Part shown: piece by piece, positions 18,493-27,124 of the stretch
Position numbering within the stretch: position 1 is the stretch's first letter
How the letters are laid out: each line of letters starts with the position of its first letter
NCBI GenBank assembly: GCA_963805705.1
Contig: CAWDVH010000001.1
Coordinates: forward strand, 1,054,001 to 1,118,000
Direction of reading: 5' to 3'
DNA length: 64,000 nucleotides
Source: CAWDVH01 sp963805705
GTDB taxonomy: Bacteria > Actinomycetota > Actinomycetes > Streptosporangiales > Streptosporangiaceae
The notes under the pieces: model-generated
The model's input: the letters and a program-made list of their open reading frames with translations, nothing else
What the model was told of the DNA's origin: nothing
Database searches by the model: none
Program-made: the position numbers and the translations under genes

Positions 18493-18879
18493 TCACTCGT
18501 AGACGACCACCCGGTCCGGACGGACCCGCACGATGACCCGCTGCTCGCCCGGCCGGACGCCGAACGACTCGCCGGTGTACTTGAGCGCCAGCTCCTCAAT
18601 GAGCTCGGCCGCGGGGTCGTCGGTGAGGACGGCCGTCCCCCGGACCTCCGCGTAGGTATACGGATCCGCCGGATCGAAGACCAGGACGCTCAGCCGGGGA
18701 TCCCTGGTCAGGTTCGCGTACTTGCGGCGTCCCTTGATGGTGGAGAACAGGACGTCGTCACCGTCGGTCCTGACCCACACGACGCTCGACTGCGGCCGGC
18801 CGTCCGGGTCGATGGTGGCCACGGTGGCATGGTTGGCGGCATCGAATAGCTCCCGCGCCCGTCCCGGCAGCTCTGACAT
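18493..18879 (-). CDS. PPOX-class flavin/F420-dependent oxidoreductase-fold protein
   Basis: 128 residues from the ATG at 18879. Split-barrel flavin/F420-binding fold: ANHATVATIDPDGRPQSSVVWV, then ILFSTIKGRRKYANL-like KGRRKYANLTRDPRLSVLV and EVRGTAVLTDD. Such proteins bind FMN or F420 and reduce or simply bind cofactor. Coenzyme choice cannot be read from sequence. Longer upstream ORF is not supported because the fold starts at MSELPGRARELFD. Confidence 0.82.
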   Translation of the reverse strand: MSELPGRARELFDAANHATVATIDPDGRPQSSVVWVRTDGDDVLFSTIKGRRKYANLTRDPRLSVLVFDPADPYTYAEVRGTAVLTDDPAAELIEELALKYTGESFGVRPGEQRVIVRVRPDRVVVYE

Positions 18880-18987
18880 GGCATCAGCGTACCGGCCTGC
18901 GCCCTGGCGTTTCCGCCCGCGGTGAATTCGCGCGGTGAAACCGGCCGCAGCGGCCAGAATCGTGCGTAAAGGCCGAGAGGAGCCCTC

Positions 18988-19731
18988 ATGCGAGTCGCTG
19001 TACTGGCGGATATCCACGGCAACCTGCCCGCGCTGGACGCGGTACTCGCCGAGATCGACGCCGACGACGTTGACGCTGTGGTGCTCAACGGTGACATGAC
19101 CACCGGGCCGATGCCCGCGCAGACCCTGGACCGGCTCGCCGGCCTCGGCGACAAGGCCATCTGGGTGCACGGCAACTGCGAGCGGGAGCTGGCCGCCGCC
19201 TACCACGGATCGCTCAGCCCCGACCTGCCTGACCAGGTCCTGCTGCCTACCAGGTACTGCGCGTCGCAGCTGGCGCCCCGGCACCTGGATCTGATCACCG
19301 GCCTGCCGCTATCGGTCACCCTCGAGGTGACCGGGCTCGGCAGCGTGCGGTTCTGCCACGCGACCACGCGCAGCGACACCGAGATGGTGCTCGTGGACTC
19401 CCCGATGGATCGCTACCGCGATGCGTTCGCCGACACGGCCGAACCGGCGGTCGTCCTCGGCCACACCCACATGCCCTTCGACCGGCTCGCCGACTGCCGC
19501 CGGTTCATCAACCCGGGCAGCGTCGGCATGCCCTACGGCGGCACCGGCGCCTACTGGGCCCTGCTCGGCCCGGACGTGGTGCTGCGGCACACTGCCTACG
19601 ACCCCGAGGCCGCCGGGCAGATGTTCCGTGCCGCCGCGCCCGACTACCCGGGGCTCGAAGAATTCATCACGGACAACATTCTCACCGTGCCCTCGGACGC
19701 CCTCGCCCTGGCCGCCTTCTCCTCGCGCTAG
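18988..19731 (+). CDS. Calcineurin-like metallophosphoesterase (YfcE type)
   Basis: 247 residues with all metal motifs: LADIHGN (D8, H10), NGDMTTGP, HGNCER and GHTHMPFDR. The family includes small phosphodiesterases. It has a GAGAGGAG ribosome site just before the ATG. It is divergent from the PPOX gene and upstream of the PadR operon, whose operator overlaps its stop codon. Substrate unknown. Confidence 0.88.
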   Translation: MRVAVLADIHGNLPALDAVLAEIDADDVDAVVLNGDMTTGPMPAQTLDRLAGLGDKAIWVHGNCERELAAAYHGSLSPDLPDQVLLPTRYCASQLAPRHLDLITGLPLSVTLEVTGLGSVRFCHATTRSDTEMVLVDSPMDRYRDAFADTAEPAVVLGHTHMPFDRLADCRRFINPGSVGMPYGGTGAYWALLGPDVVLRHTAYDPEAAGQMFRAAAPDYPGLEEFITDNILTVPSDALALAAFSSR

Positions 19732-19749
19732 TACACTTTCCGATGTACT
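19730..19749. promoter_or_regulatory. Candidate PadR operator (AGTACA-N8-TGTACT)
   Basis: Perfect 6-bp inverted arms, 19730-19735 and 19744-19749, separated by 8 nt and 31 nt upstream of the padR-type gene. TACA-N8-TGTA spacing resembles known PadR operators, so autoregulation is likely. Confidence 0.55.
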
Positions 19750-19779
19750 CTTATTAGAGACAGTCAGGGAGGCGGGCGC

Positions 19780-20097
19780 ATGACCAGAGACTCGATCCGC
19801 GGGTCATCGGACCGCAGCGTCCTGATCCTGACCAGCCTGGCCGACTCGCCGAAGCACGGTTACGCGCTCGTCAAGGACATCGAGGACTTCGCCGGGGTGA
19901 AGCTCGGCGCCGGGACGCTCTACGGAGCCCTGGCCACGCTGGAAAAGGCGGGCCTGGTCGCGGCGCTGCCTGAGCAGGACCGCAGGCGCCCCTACCAGAT
20001 CACCCCGGCAGGCCGGGAGCAGTTGCGCGAGCGGCTGTCCGAGGCGGCCCGCATCGCGGCGATCGGGCTGGGGCGCATCGCGGCGGCGCCGTCATGA
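19780..20097 (+). CDS. PadR-family transcriptional regulator
   Basis: 105 residues, a stand-alone winged helix: SVLILTSLADSPKHGYALVKDIEDF, then GTLYGALATLEKAGLVAAL and the wing RRPYQITPAGREQL. The usual long C-terminal dimerisation helix is short. The stop overlaps the next start (ATGA), so it is the first gene of a three-gene operon with two membrane proteins. Probable local repressor. Confidence 0.88.
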   Translation: MTRDSIRGSSDRSVLILTSLADSPKHGYALVKDIEDFAGVKLGAGTLYGALATLEKAGLVAALPEQDRRRPYQITPAGREQLRERLSEAARIAAIGLGRIAAAPS

Positions 20098-20816
20098 GCC
20101 GCCGGACGCGCTGGCTGCTGGCGCTGTTCCCGCGCGCCTGGCGGGACCGGTACGGCGGGGAGGTCGCCGAGCTGACCGAGGAGCTCATCCGCGCGGGTGA
20201 CACCTCACCGCTGCGAGCCGGGCTCGACCTGGCCGCCGCCGCGGCCGCTGAACGGGCCCGGGCACTGTCCCGGCCTGCCGTGCTGACCACGGCAGCCGCG
20301 GCGATCATGGCCGCGGCCGGGCCCGCCAGGGCCCGCACGCTCAGCCTTATCGTCCGCAATCTGGTGTTCACCGTCGTGGTGCCGGGACTGGGCGGCGCCT
20401 GGGTGCCCTGGTGGATCCTGATGCGGCACGGCCACGCGGCCGCTCCGGTCGCGTGGGAGGCAGCCGGAGTCATCGCGGCCGGGGTGGCCCTGTACGTGTG
20501 GTGCGTCTGGAACTTCGCGGCGGTGGGCCGTGGCACTCCCGGCCCCTGGGACGCACCATCGCGCTTTGTCGCGGCCGGGCCCTACCGCTGGGTGCGCAAT
20601 CCGATCTACATTGCCGCGCTGACGATTGTCCTGGGCGAGGCGTGGCTGTTCATGTCGCTGCCCCTGCTGGCCTACGCGGGCACCATGGCGGTCTTCTTCC
20701 ACCTGTTCGTCACCGGCTACGAAGAACGGACGCTGCGCCGCCGCTTCGGCAGCCCCTATCTGGAGTACCGGCGAACGGTCCCGCGCTGGGCCCTGCGCCC
20801 GCCGCGGCGCGGATAA
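20094..20816 (+). CDS. Isoprenylcysteine/phospholipid methyltransferase-like membrane protein
   Basis: 240 residues. The C-terminal half matches the ICMT/PEMT membrane methyltransferase fold: several TM helices, GPYRWVRNPIYIA and YEERTLRRRFGSPYLEY with a final RTVPRW. The N-terminal 60 residues (LALFPRAWRDRYGGEVAELTEEL) are a soluble motif often found next to PadR regulators in actinobacteria. SAM-dependent methylation of a lipid or small molecule is likely; acceptor unknown. Coupled to padR. Confidence 0.78.
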   Translation: MSRRTRWLLALFPRAWRDRYGGEVAELTEELIRAGDTSPLRAGLDLAAAAAAERARALSRPAVLTTAAAAIMAAAGPARARTLSLIVRNLVFTVVVPGLGGAWVPWWILMRHGHAAAPVAWEAAGVIAAGVALYVWCVWNFAAVGRGTPGPWDAPSRFVAAGPYRWVRNPIYIAALTIVLGEAWLFMSLPLLAYAGTMAVFFHLFVTGYEERTLRRRFGSPYLEYRRTVPRWALRPPRRG

Positions 20817-20845
20817 GAACGCATAAGAACGGTGAGGTGAGCAAG

Positions 20846-21340
20846 ATGAGCCTGGATGCCGAGTCCCCCGCCCGGCCCGTGCGCACCACGGCTACGGCCG
20901 GCCTGGCCAGGGCGCGGCGGGGCAGCCTGGCGGTCCTGGTGCTGATCGTGGTGGAGTTCGGGATCGGGATGTACGTCAACCTGTACGCGACCATCCCCAG
21001 GGCTGACCACGGCCACAGCGTGGGGAGCGCGATCGCCAACGGGCCGGCGACGCTCAGCATCCACGCCGTGATCGGGCTGCTGCTCGGGATAGGAGCAATT
21101 GCCGTGCTCGCGCAAGCCGTCCTAGCCCGGCATCTGGCCGTCATCGTCTTGTCGGCGGCAGGCCTGTTCGCGGTGGCCATCGCCGCCGCGGCCGGAGCCA
21201 GCTTCACCAGCAGCGGCCAGCCCGCTGACTCCATGGCCATGTCGGTCCTCACCGGCGTCGGGCTGCTGTGTTACGCGGCCATCATCTACCTGCTGCCCCC
21301 CGCCGGCGCGGGTGAGCCGGGGGCGGCCAGGGCGCGGTAG
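20846..21340 (+). CDS. Four-helix membrane protein of unknown function
   Basis: 164 residues from the ATG at 20846, with GGTGAGG upstream. Four predicted TM helices (about 30-50, 72-95, 100-123 and 130-150) and a short extracytoplasmic loop ATIPRADHGHSVG. It does not match a family I can name. It follows the methyltransferase by 29 nt in the PadR operon. Confidence 0.65.
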   Translation: MSLDAESPARPVRTTATAGLARARRGSLAVLVLIVVEFGIGMYVNLYATIPRADHGHSVGSAIANGPATLSIHAVIGLLLGIGAIAVLAQAVLARHLAVIVLSAAGLFAVAIAAAAGASFTSSGQPADSMAMSVLTGVGLLCYAAIIYLLPPAGAGEPGAARAR

Positions 21341-21356
21341 CCAGTCGGCGGGCTGG

Positions 21357-22568
21357 CTACCGGCGGGCGGCCCTCGCCCAGCTCCAGGCGTACTCGGCAT
21401 CCTCGGCGCCCCGGCCCGCCGGGGCCAGCAGGAGCGGCCGGAATGTGTCGATCATGACGGCGGTCTCGTCGGTGGTAGTGCGGCCCTCGTCAAGGTCGCG
21501 GATGACCGCCTCGACCGCGCCGGGCTGCGGTCCGTGGGTGAACCCGGACGGATGCAGCGTGACTGACCCGATGCCGACTCCGGAGCCCTTGCGCGCGGAG
21601 TAGTCGCCCGCGACGTAGTACATCATCTCGTCGGAGTCCACGTTGTGATGGTTGTAGGGGATCGGAACGGCCTCCGGGTCGAAGTCCAGCGGACGCGGGC
21701 AGAACGAGCAGATCACGAAGTTCGGCCCCTCAAAGGTCTGGTGGACCGGAGGCGGCGCGTGGGTGCGCTTCACGATCGGCTCGAAGTCAGCGATATTAAA
21801 TGCGTACGGATACAGGCAGCCGTCCCAGCCGACCACATCGAACGGGTGGTACGCGTACGTGAGCCTCGTCATTCCGCCGCGATTGCGCACCATCACCGGC
21901 ACATCCTCGCCCTCGGCGATCAGTGGCCCGTCGGGCCCGCGCAGATCCCGCTCGCAGTACGGCGCGTGCTCCAGGAATTGCCCGAACTGCGACAGATACC
22001 GGCGCGGCGGCCGGACATGACCACGGGCCTCGATCACGAGCGCCTGGACCGCCGTGAGCTGGTCGCCGGACGCACTGGCCGGGCCAGGAATCCAGCGATG
22101 AATGGTCCCTCGGGGGACGATGACATAGTCCCCGGCTCCGGCGTCGATGGAGCCGTACACCGATTCGAGCCGGGCCCGGCCGGAGCGCAGGTATATGACC
22201 TCATCACCGGTCGAATTGCGGTACAGCGCCGACGGCGCGTCCGCGGCGGCGAAGGAGATGCGGACGTCATCATTGGCCAGCAGAAGCTGCCTGCCCAGGA
22301 CGAGATCGCCGCCGCCGGGCAGCTCCTGGGTACGGAAGTGACGCGGCAGGAGCGGATGATTGGGGGCCATTTCCGCGTCGGCAGCGTCATCCTGGAGGCC
22401 TTCGCTTTTCACGATCGCGGTCGGCGGATGCGCGTGGTAGAGAAGAGAGGAATCGGAGGTGAACCCCTCCTCGCCCATCAGCTCCTCGGCGTAGAGCCCC
22501 CCGTCGGGGCGGCGGAAGCGGATGTGGCGCTTCCTGGGAATCTCCCCGGCCACCCGGTAGTACGGCAT
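21357..22568 (-). CDS. hmgA: Homogentisate 1,2-dioxygenase-like protein
   Basis: 403 residues, cupin fold of the homogentisate dioxygenase family. The iron region is visible: HHNVDSDEMMYYVAG and LHPSGFTHGPQPG, with an upstream VPRGTIHRW cupin turn. The enzyme opens the ring of homogentisate in tyrosine and phenylalanine breakdown. No fumarylacetoacetase or maleylacetoacetate isomerase lies nearby, so it could instead act on a related substrate. It is divergent from the DUF2637 gene. Confidence 0.82.
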   Translation of the reverse strand: MPYYRVAGEIPRKRHIRFRRPDGGLYAEELMGEEGFTSDSSLLYHAHPPTAIVKSEGLQDDAADAEMAPNHPLLPRHFRTQELPGGGDLVLGRQLLLANDDVRISFAAADAPSALYRNSTGDEVIYLRSGRARLESVYGSIDAGAGDYVIVPRGTIHRWIPGPASASGDQLTAVQALVIEARGHVRPPRRYLSQFGQFLEHAPYCERDLRGPDGPLIAEGEDVPVMVRNRGGMTRLTYAYHPFDVVGWDGCLYPYAFNIADFEPIVKRTHAPPPVHQTFEGPNFVICSFCPRPLDFDPEAVPIPYNHHNVDSDEMMYYVAGDYSARKGSGVGIGSVTLHPSGFTHGPQPGAVEAVIRDLDEGRTTTDETAVMIDTFRPLLLAPAGRGAEDAEYAWSWARAARR

Positions 22569-22775
22569 GTCGTCCCCCTTAGTGCCGTGATGGCGCGCCG
22601 CCGTCCGTGGCCGCCCGGCCGCTCGCCATTCGCGCGCTCGCGATTCTTACGCCGTACGCTACGACTCCGGCGGTCGTCCAGGGTCACGCAGCGCGGGACG
22701 TTACTCTTTCCTTCCTGACTATAAGCTGACAACGCCTGACTCAGTATTTGCGCACGGAAGGACGAACGGGCCACG

Positions 22776-24626
22776 ATGAGCGATCACCATGCAGCGCATG
22801 TTTCCAGCCACTCCGACGGTTACCGGGGGATGCGGTTCGTCGCCCTCGCCGCCGTCACCACTGGCGTCATTCTTCTGGTTGCTGCCGCCTTCGTGCTCTC
22901 GTATGCGGGTATCCACGCGATCGCCCTGCAGGCGGGTGTCTCTCGTTCCCTGGCCCGGCTCTATCCGCTGATCTTCGATGCGATGCTGGTCGTGGCCGGC
23001 GCGGCCGTGCTATCGGTTCGCGGGGCCGGCCTGCTGACGCGGTGTTTCGCCTGGCTGACCCTGCTCGTGCTCCTCGCGGCAGCCGCCAGCGCCGACGCCC
23101 TGAACGCGACAGGGACACGCCTTCCGCACCGGTCAGGCGCGGCGACCGTCGCTGTCCTGCCTTGGGCGCTGGTCCTCATCGGCTTCGGCCTGCTGCTGGC
23201 TATGCTCCGGCATGCGCGACTCCGCCGCGCGGCATGGCGCGCCGAGGAGCCATCGAGACGGGCGGCGGCGGCGCAAGCAGCGGAGATCGCATCGCCCAGC
23301 CCGGCGAGGTCGCATACCCAGGGGCCCGCTGGCTCGCACGCACGCGGCCAAGCCGCACCTCCCGTCCCGGTGCCAGCCAGCCTCCTGGACCAGGCCACCA
23401 CCCCGGTCCAGCCCATCCCCGTCCCGGCCCAGCCCGCCACCGCGGCCCAGCCCCCAGCCGTCCAGCCCCCAGCCGTCCAGCCCCCAGCCGCCGTGGCCGC
23501 GAGGCCTGCCGCCGCGCCAGTCACCCTCGCGCCTCAAGCCAGGCAGGCCACTTCAGCCACCGTTCCGGTCCATCCCGCCACCGCAGCCCGGCCCAGCACC
23601 CCGATCCGGCCCAGCACCCCGGCCCAGACCAAGCCCAGCACCCCCGCCGCGCCCAGCACCCCGGCCCAGATCAAGCCCAGCATGCCCAGCACTCCGGCGC
23701 AGCCCAGTACCCCGGCCCAGGCCGCCCCTGACCCGATCCGGCCCAGTACCCCGGCCCAGACCAAGCCCAGCACCCCCGCGCCGCCCAGTACCCCGGCGCA
23801 GACCAAGCCCAGCACTCCGGCGCAGCCCAGTACCCCGGCGCAGGCCACTCCTGACCTGATCCAGTCCAGCACCCCCGGGCCATCCAGCTCCCGCCCGCAG
23901 CCCAGCACTCCGGCGGAGCCCAGCAGCCCCGCGCCGCCCAGCACCCCGGCCCAGGCCAAGCCCAGCATGCCCAGTAGCCCAGCGCAGCCCGGCACCCCGG
24001 CGCAGCCCAGTACCCCGGCCCAGCCCAGTACCCCGGCCCAGCCCAGTACCCCGGCCCAGGCCGCCCCGGCCCAGGCCGCGCCCGTCCCCGCCCAGCCCAG
24101 CGTGCCCGTCCCGGCGTGGGCCAGCACTCCGATCCGCAGCCGCAGCGACGCCAGCGATGGCCCGGCGCAGCCCAGCACCCCGGTACAGGCCAGCGTGCCC
24201 GTCCCGGCCTGGGCCAGCACCCCGATACGAGGCCGCGACACCAGCGATGGCCCGGTCAGCTATGAGCAGTCGTCGCAGCAAGACAGCGAAGCCAGTCGGG
24301 CGGCCGGCGACGAGGAGGGCCAGGAGGCTCCCGAGGGCGACCAGGCCCGCGCCCGCGGCCAGTCAGCCGCCCCCTGGTCGCCGCGTGCCCGAGAGCAGTC
24401 GCCGCGAGCGTCGCAGGCAGACGATGTCGAGTATCCCGGGGGTCCGATGAGCGCCCCGACCGCCTATGACGCCGATCCTGCGCCGTCGGCTATGCCGCGC
24501 TTCGACCGCATGCAGAGTTCGCCGATACCGCCAACCGACACCGACACCGACACTGACCACGGCACCGACCATGGCACCGGCACCGATACCGACGAGCAGC
24601 CGATCCGGGAGCAACTGCGCGACTGA
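22776..24626 (+). CDS. DUF2637 membrane protein with long PSTPAQ-repeat tail
   Basis: 616 residues. The first 150 hold four TM helices matching DUF2637 (SpdB-like): FVALAAVTTGVILLVAAAFV, YAGIHAIA, LIFDAMLVVAGAAVLS. DUF2637 proteins are common on actinobacterial mobile elements and near spread genes, but also in chromosomes. The rest is low complexity: tens of copies of a PSTPAQ-type hexapeptide, then an acidic and DTDTDTDHGTDHGTG tail. No enzymatic motif is present. A strong hairpin follows the stop. Confidence 0.75.
   Translation: MSDHHAAHVSSHSDGYRGMRFVALAAVTTGVILLVAAAFVLSYAGIHAIALQAGVSRSLARLYPLIFDAMLVVAGAAVLSVRGAGLLTRCFAWLTLLVLLAAAASADALNATGTRLPHRSGAATVAVLPWALVLIGFGLLLAMLRHARLRRAAWRAEEPSRRAAAAQAAEIASPSPARSHTQGPAGSHARGQAAPPVPVPASLLDQATTPVQPIPVPAQPATAAQPPAVQPPAVQPPAAVAARPAAAPVTLAPQARQATSATVPVHPATAARPSTPIRPSTPAQTKPSTPAAPSTPAQIKPSMPSTPAQPSTPAQAAPDPIRPSTPAQTKPSTPAPPSTPAQTKPSTPAQPSTPAQATPDLIQSSTPGPSSSRPQPSTPAEPSSPAPPSTPAQAKPSMPSSPAQPGTPAQPSTPAQPSTPAQPSTPAQAAPAQAAPVPAQPSVPVPAWASTPIRSRSDASDGPAQPSTPVQASVPVPAWASTPIRGRDTSDGPVSYEQSSQQDSEASRAAGDEEGQEAPEGDQARARGQSAAPWSPRAREQSPRASQADDVEYPGGPMSAPTAYDADPAPSAMPRFDRMQSSPIPPTDTDTDTDHGTDHGTGTDTDEQPIREQLRD
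23590..24060 (+). repeat. In-frame 18-bp tandem repeat array (PSTPAQ)
   Basis: Imperfect array of 18-bp units encoding P-S-T-P-A-Q/T/P. The last copies around 24000-24060 are exact. It is coding minisatellite DNA and prone to length change. Confidence 0.85.
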
Positions 24627-24638
24627 GCCGGGATCACA

Positions 24639-24689
24639 AATCAGCGGGGGCGTTTCTCAGTTGCATTGACTGAGAAACGCCCCCGCTGA
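24639..24689. terminator. Strong bidirectional hairpin terminator
   Basis: A 22-bp perfect stem (ATCAGCGGGGGCGTTTCTCA-GT and its complement) with a 7-nt loop, starting about 12 nt after the DUF2637 stop and in the gap before the convergent ispF. It is the strongest terminator in the window. Confidence 0.85.
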
Positions 24690-24743
24690 TCAAAGTCCCC
24701 CTCCGGGACGCTCGCCGCTGGCCGACGCGGTCCCGATCGCGGG

Positions 24744-25229
24744 TCAGGAAGCCATCGCGCCGGGTACCACCAGGGCCGTGGCGATCGCGGCGATGCCTTC
24801 ACCGCGTCCGGTCATGCCGAGGCCGTCGGTCGTCGTGCCAGAGACGCTGACGGGAGCTCCGCCGAGCGCGGCGGACAGCGCTAGCTGCGCCTCGTCCCGG
24901 CGCGCTGAGATGCGAGGCCGGTTGCCGATTACCTGCACCGCGACATTGCCTACCGCGAATCCAGCCGCCTCGACCAGCCGGGCGGTCTCGCCTAGCAGGG
25001 TGGCGCCGCTCGCGCCGGCCCACTGCGGCCGTTCGGTGCCGAACTGACGGCCAAGATCGCCAAGGCCAGCCGCTGACAGCAGCGCATCACATGCCGCGTG
25101 CGCGGCGACGTCGCCGTCTGAGTGCCCGGACAGGCCATCCTCATCCGGCCAGTACAGGCCAGCCAGGTAGAGCGGCCTGCCCTGGCCAAAAGGATGGACG
25201 TCCGCCCCGATGCCGATCCGCGGCACCAT
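24744..25229 (-). CDS. ispF: 2-C-methyl-D-erythritol 2,4-cyclodiphosphate synthase
   Basis: 161 residues from the ATG at 25229; upstream ATGs at 25241 and further are possible. Zinc and substrate motifs are ADVHPFG, HSDGDVAAHAACDALL and GLGDLGRQFGT, with ending GTTTDGLGMTGRGEGIAAIA. It catalyses the fifth step of the MEP isoprenoid pathway. It lies downstream of carD on the same strand. IspD, normally between or fused, is absent here. Confidence 0.94.
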   Translation of the reverse strand: MVPRIGIGADVHPFGQGRPLYLAGLYWPDEDGLSGHSDGDVAAHAACDALLSAAGLGDLGRQFGTERPQWAGASGATLLGETARLVEAAGFAVGNVAVQVIGNRPRISARRDEAQLALSAALGGAPVSVSGTTTDGLGMTGRGEGIAAIATALVVPGAMAS

Positions 25230-25392
25230 GCCCGGCGTCATGACCGGCATGGACACCAGCCAGCTGCACCCGTCACCGAGCGTCCGTCCCATCTCGACGG
25301 CACGTCAGCAACCCGCCCGCGAACTCGGCAGCGGAACCAGGTCAAGACGCGCGCCGGGCCAGCATCCGAGCCGGTTCAGGAAGCGAGCCAGT

Positions 25393-25875
25393 TCAGGAAG
25401 CGAGAATCTCGTCGAGCAGCGCCTCGGCCTTGTCCTCGTTGGTCTTCTCCGCGAGCGCCAGCTCGCTGACCAGGATCTGGCGTGCCTTGGCCAGCATCCG
25501 CTTCTCGCCTGCCGAGAGCCCGCGCTCACGATCCCTGCGCCACAGGTCCCGCACGACTTCGGCCACCTTGTTCACGTCGCCCGAGGCGAGTTTCTCCAGG
25601 TTGGCCTTATACCTGCGCGACCAGTTGGTCGGCTCCTCGGTGTACGGGGCGCGCAGCACCTCGAACACCTTCTCTAGCCCCTCCTGCCCGACCACGTCCC
25701 TGACACCGACCAGCTCAGCATTGTCGGCGGGAACCCGCACAGTCAGGTCGCCCTTGTCGACCTTCAGCACGAGATAGCTTTTATCCTCGCCTTTGATCGT
25801 TCGGGTCTCGATCTCTTCGATCCGAGCAGCCCCATGATGGGGGTAGACGACGGTGTCGCCGACCTTGAAAGACAT
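25393..25875 (-). CDS. carD: CarD-family RNA polymerase-binding regulator
   Basis: 160 residues. The N-terminal RNAP-interaction domain (FKVGDTVVYPHHGAARIEEI) is followed by the helical DNA-binding domain (NWSRRYKANLEKLASGD, DLWRRDRERGLSAGEKRML). In actinobacteria it stabilises open complexes at rRNA and housekeeping promoters and is usually essential. Length and ending match the mycobacterial and Streptomyces proteins. Confidence 0.95.
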   Translation of the reverse strand: MSFKVGDTVVYPHHGAARIEEIETRTIKGEDKSYLVLKVDKGDLTVRVPADNAELVGVRDVVGQEGLEKVFEVLRAPYTEEPTNWSRRYKANLEKLASGDVNKVAEVVRDLWRRDRERGLSAGEKRMLAKARQILVSELALAEKTNEDKAEALLDEILAS

Positions 25876-25902
25876 GTGGCATGTACCCCTTCCGCTGGAC
25901 CT

Positions 25903-25908
25903 ATGTTA
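25903..25908 (-). promoter_or_regulatory. Candidate carD -10 element (TAACAT)
   Basis: On the minus strand TAACAT lies about 30 nt before the carD ATG. The -35 region about 17-19 nt upstream is poor. Position, not strength, is the main support. Confidence 0.4.
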
Positions 25909-25977
25909 CCACGCCGAACCGGGGTGATTAGCCGTCCTTGGCCGCAAACATGCAGGTCAATGGCTCAATTCCGAGCG

Positions 25978-25983
25978 TATAAT
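25978..25983 (+). promoter_or_regulatory. Consensus -10 element TATAAT
   Basis: A perfect TATAAT in a very GC-rich setting, facing the gene at 26206. This would give a leader of about 215 nt. The matching -35 is weak, so it could be a CarD/RbpA-dependent promoter. Confidence 0.45.
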
Positions 25984-26205
25984 TTGCTGTGCAGGCCGGG
26001 CGGCCTGACCGGGCGGCCGCGGACCGCCGTCCGGCAGGAGGTCAGAGCCCGGATCGGCAGATCCGCAGGAGGCACTTTCACCTCCCTGGCAGCACGCGCC
26101 TCGGGCTCCTCCCTGGCCCCTGCAGTTAGCTCGCGCGTGTCGCGGTGAGGCGACATGAGGCTCATACTGAAAGCAGGACGTTGTACCCATGCCCGAGAGG
26201 TATGC

Positions 26206-27000
26206 GTGAACCTTGGCGGCGACCCGGAGCGGGATGACTTTGGCCTGCCACCGGTCGACATCGAGATCCCCGATGACGCGCGGGAACTCGATCGCGACGT
26301 GCAGGCGTACCGTCGCGAGCAGCGCGCGCTGCAGCGCCGCCTGCGCGGGGGGCGCCTGCTCGGGCCGCTGACTCGCGGCGGGACGGTGATGCCGCTGCTG
26401 GCTGGCTGCCTGGTGTTCGCCCTGATCGCGGCGGTGCTGCTCACCTTGTTCACGGCGACGTCGGGAGATATTAACCGCCCGAGAGTCACGCCAGCCGGCC
26501 CGAAATCCGCCGCCACCGGCCCGAAAGCCGCGGCGACGGGCCCGCCAGCCGCGGCGCCCAGTCACGCCACGGTGGCCACTGCCCTCCAGAATGCCCAGAA
26601 GCTCCCCGACCAGACGATCAAGGTACGCGGCGTCGACCGGTCACTGCGCACGCTGACCCCGGCGGTGCTGGCGCTGGTCCCGCCCAGATGCGGATGCGCG
26701 GCCGCGCTGCAGCAGCTGATCGACCAGGCGGCGCAGGCCCAGGTGCGGCTCTACCTCGTAGCGACCGACTCGGGCCTAGCCAGCCTGAGCGGGATTGCCG
26801 CCAGCGCAACGTCCCGTCCCAGGGTGACAGTGGCAGATGACCACCACAACGTCCTGGCCAGGACCTACCACACGGCGGGGCTGACGGCGATTCTGGCCAG
26901 CGTGGACGGGTCCGTGCGGCTCGCGTCCAAGCTAAAGCCGGGGCTGGACCTGAAGGGTGACTTCCAGAGCCTGGCCCTGAGCGCGTCGCCGGGCACCTGA
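26206..27000 (+). CDS. Single-pass membrane protein of unknown function
   Basis: 264 residues from the GTG at 26206, chosen because GAGAGG lies 5-6 nt upstream. An acidic cytosolic N-terminus (PVDIEIPDDARELDRDVQ) and basic patch precede one TM helix (MPLLAGCLVFALIAAVLLTLF, about 60-85), an Ala/Pro/Lys linker and an extracytoplasmic domain. That domain has an RCGCAAAL motif and an alternating beta-alpha pattern faintly reminiscent of a thioredoxin fold. I do not recognise the family with certainty. Confidence 0.7.
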   Translation: MNLGGDPERDDFGLPPVDIEIPDDARELDRDVQAYRREQRALQRRLRGGRLLGPLTRGGTVMPLLAGCLVFALIAAVLLTLFTATSGDINRPRVTPAGPKSAATGPKAAATGPPAAAPSHATVATALQNAQKLPDQTIKVRGVDRSLRTLTPAVLALVPPRCGCAAALQQLIDQAAQAQVRLYLVATDSGLASLSGIAASATSRPRVTVADDHHNVLARTYHTAGLTAILASVDGSVRLASKLKPGLDLKGDFQSLALSASPGT

Positions 27001-27124
27001 TCACCGCTGCCTCATCACGAACACCCGGGCACGAACACCCGGGCCGGCGCTCGCCTGCCTCAGCGCGGCGGCTACGCTTTGCGGCGTCTCAGTGCCATGC
27101 GTCAGCAAGACAAGGAGAGCACGC

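Larger units (their letters stand above)
25876..26205. other. Divergent carD / hypothetical intergenic region, 330 bp
   Basis: It contains the carD promoter and a perfect TATAAT reading rightward, both listed separately. The stretch 26030-26150 is GC-rich, with AGGAGG-type boxes at 26033 and 26066 but no convincing ORF after them. No known structured RNA was recognised. Confidence 0.45.

Noticed and set aside
23590..24060. Non-coding satellite or CRISPR-like repeat
   Set aside because: The 18-bp units stay in frame with the DUF2637 gene and encode PSTPAQ.
26155..26205. ATG at 26155 as start of the membrane protein at 26206
   Set aside because: It adds a Cys/His-rich stretch without a ribosome site, whereas the GTG at 26206 has GAGAGG at good spacing.
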